Positions 62,422 to 64,000 of a stretch of DNA of 64,000 nucleotides are shown here, in pieces. This stretch comes from Chitinivorax tropicus (GTDB taxonomy: Bacteria; Pseudomonadota; Gammaproteobacteria; Burkholderiales; SCOH01). A program made the translations under genes and the position numbers. How positions within the stretch are numbered: position 1 is the first letter of the stretch; each line of letters starts with the position of its first letter. The notes under the pieces were generated by a model. It was not told where the DNA came from, did not search any database, and saw only the letters and a program-made list of their open reading frames with translations. Location: NCBI RefSeq assembly GCF_014202905.1, contig NZ_JACHHY010000001.1:62001-126000 (forward strand), given 5' to 3'.

Positions 62422-64000
62422 CTATTGGCGCAACAGGCGCAGGCCATTGAATACCACCAACAGGCTGGCGCCCATGTCGGCAAACACGGCCATCCACATG
62501 GAGCCCTGCCCCAGCAGTGTCAGCGCCAGAAACACTGTTTTGATACCCAGCGCCAAGGCGATGTTCTGCTTGAGCACGACCGCTGTTTGTTGAGACAGAC
62601 GGATGAAGCGTGGGATCTTGCGTAGGTCGTCATCCATCAACGCCACATCAGCGGTCTCGATGGCCGTATCCGTGCCGGCTGCGCCCATGGCGAAGCCGAT
62701 CTGCGCCTCGGCCAATGCTGGCGCATCGTTGATGCCATCCCCGACCATGCCCACTTGCTGCCCTTGTGCGCGCAGGGCCTGGATCGCTTGTTGCTTATCG
62801 ATGGGCAATTGATTGCCACGGACATCATCGATACCGACTTGCCTACCGATCACTGCAGCGGTGTGCGGGTTGTCACCGGTCAACATCATGGTTTTGACAC
62901 CCAGCGCATGCAGTTGGGCAATTGCCTCTCGGCTGGTTTCCTTCACAGTATCCGCCACGGCGAACAGTGCCAGCACCCCCGTAGTGCCGCACAGCAACAC
63001 GACGGTCTTGCCTTGCTGCTCCAGCTCGTCGAGCTTGGCCTCCAGTGCGGCTGAGCAGATCCCGAGTGTTTCCACCAGATGGTGATTGCCAAGGTGGTAG
63101 CGCTGGCCATCCAGGCTGGCCTTGACACCCCGCCCAGGCAGGGCTTCAAACGATTCAACCGGTAAAGGCGTAATCCGGTCAGCCTGCGCCTGTCTGGCGA
63201 TGGCTTGTGATACCGGGTGATCGGACCGGCTGGCCAGACTGGCGGCAATCTGCCGATAGGCGGCCAGATCACCCTTTGCCCACGCCACGACATCAGTCTG
63301 GGCTGGCCGGCCTCGTGTCAAGGTACCGGTTTTATCCAAGGCCAGCCAGCTCAGATGCCGACCGGTTTCCAGATGCTGTCCGCCTTTGATCAAAATACCG
63401 TGCCGGGCAGCAGCAGCCAGACCACTGACGATGGTGACCGGCGTTGAGATGACCAAGGCACATGGACAGGCAATCACCAGCAAGACCAGCGCCCGGTACA
63501 CCCAATCAAACCATCCGCCACCCAGCCACAAGGGCGGCAAGACCGCCACCAGTAAGGCAATGGCGAAGACCACTGGGGTATAGACCCTGGCGAACTGATC
63601 GACAAAACGTTGAGTTGGCGCGCGCGCACCTTGTGCCGCCTCGACGGCCTCGATGATCCGCGCCAACATGCTGTTACTCGCCGCCGCCGTCACCCGGAAA
63701 TCGAATGAGCCCGCTTGGTTGATGGTGCCGCCGAACACCATATCACCGGCCTGCTTTTCGACTGGCAGGCTTTCGCCTGTGATGGGTGCCTGATCCACGG
63801 TTGATTGACCGCTGGTCACGATCCCATCCAGTGCAATACGCTCCCCAGGCGCCACCCGCACGATCTGCCCCGCCTGAATCTGTTCCGCAGGTTGTCGGTG
63901 CCATTCGCCATCTGGTCGCTGAACCAACGCTTGTGTCGGCGTCAAGGCCAGCAGCCCTCGAATGGCCTGTCGGGCGCGGTCCAGCGATTTAGCCTCAATG
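62422..64000 (-). CDS. Zn/Cd/Pb-type P1B ATPase, cut by the right edge
   Basis: The C-terminal 525 or so residues of a heavy-metal P-type ATPase; the frame is open to the edge and the first residues IEAKSLDRARQAIRGLL are typical of the linker between the metal-binding domain and the actuator. TGE is in PITGESLPVEKQ, the metal-site CPC is in LLVIACPCALVISTP, the phosphorylated Asp in DKTGTLTRG, and the hinge in MVGDGINDAPAL. The segment after CPC (STPVTIVSGLAAAARHGIL) is that of ZntA/CadA-type Zn/Cd/Pb exporters rather than Cu pumps. Its N-terminus and any regulator lie outside the window. Confidence 0.94.
   Translation of the reverse strand, partial: IEAKSLDRARQAIRGLLALTPTQALVQRPDGEWHRQPAEQIQAGQIVRVAPGERIALDGIVTSGQSTVDQAPITGESLPVEKQAGDMVFGGTINQAGSFDFRVTAAASNSMLARIIEAVEAAQGARAPTQRFVDQFARVYTPVVFAIALLVAVLPPLWLGGGWFDWVYRALVLLVIACPCALVISTPVTIVSGLAAAARHGILIKGGQHLETGRHLSWLALDKTGTLTRGRPAQTDVVAWAKGDLAAYRQIAASLASRSDHPVSQAIARQAQADRITPLPVESFEALPGRGVKASLDGQRYHLGNHHLVETLGICSAALEAKLDELEQQGKTVVLLCGTTGVLALFAVADTVKETSREAIAQLHALGVKTMMLTGDNPHTAAVIGRQVGIDDVRGNQLPIDKQQAIQALRAQGQQVGMVGDGINDAPALAEAQIGFAMGAAGTDTAIETADVALMDDDLRKIPRFIRLSQQTAVVLKQNIALALGIKTVFLALTLLGQGSMWMAVFADMGASLLVVFNGLRLLRQ

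Noticed and set aside
1-64000. CRISPR arrays, insertion sequences, prophage or integron elements
   Set aside because: No regularly spaced direct repeats, transposase, integrase or phage structural genes were seen anywhere in the window.

Overview
The window is about 57% GC and carries roughly 48 tightly packed protein genes. I see no rRNA, tRNA, CRISPR array, transposase or phage gene. The housekeeping block trmB-thiG-thiS-spoT-rpoZ-gmk-yicC, followed by a Ser/Thr kinase, a PP2C phosphatase and (after an interruption) rph, together with TRAP transporters, Kup, ComEC and many two-component systems, points to a free-living betaproteobacterium, probably near the Neisseriales/Burkholderiales. That placement is an inference from gene content.

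Left part (1-13.2 kb): an OmpR-type regulator, a NarL-type two-component pair, a fatty acid hydroxylase/sterol desaturase family protein, and a five-gene efflux operon (TolC-like channel, HlyD-like adaptor, a fused double ABC ATPase, two ABC-2 permeases). A NudK-type Nudix hydrolase and a chemotaxis receptor follow. At 13.3-19.2 kb lies a TRAP dicarboxylate-type transporter (DctM, DctQ, DctP), divergent from a PAS sensor kinase and a FixJ-type regulator that probably control it.

19.4-28.8 kb: a small secreted protein, a 2OG-Fe(II) oxygenase overlapping trmB, thiG/thiS, spoT, rpoZ, gmk, yicC, then a kinase and a PP2C phosphatase. 28.9-41.4 kb looks like an insertion between the phosphatase and rph. 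It holds a NYN-domain protein and a seven-gene minus-strand cluster: a repeat-rich lipoprotein, a TlpA-like thioredoxin, a DUF4266 lipoprotein, a DUF3570 protein, ApbE, and two lipoproteins each with three DUF1566 modules. Two good Fur-box matches lie upstream of its first gene. The DUF3570 protein carries a DxxSGAT flavinylation motif, and apbE starts 3 bases after it. My reading is an iron-responsive, surface-located, covalently flavinylated redox system. This is the most interesting item in the window.

41.4-64 kb: rph, a CDF metal transporter, ComEC, a secreted M14 carboxypeptidase, a response regulator fused to an anti-sigma-type ATPase domain, a CHASE/PAS sensor kinase, an orphan ParA, Kup, a NemA/NemR pair with an identical type of operator before each gene, an amino-acid binding protein, a universal stress protein, a TerC protein with two hairpins in its leader, 3-methyladenine glycosylase I, an ADP-ribosylglycohydrolase and a Zn/Cd/Pb-type P-type ATPase cut by the right edge.
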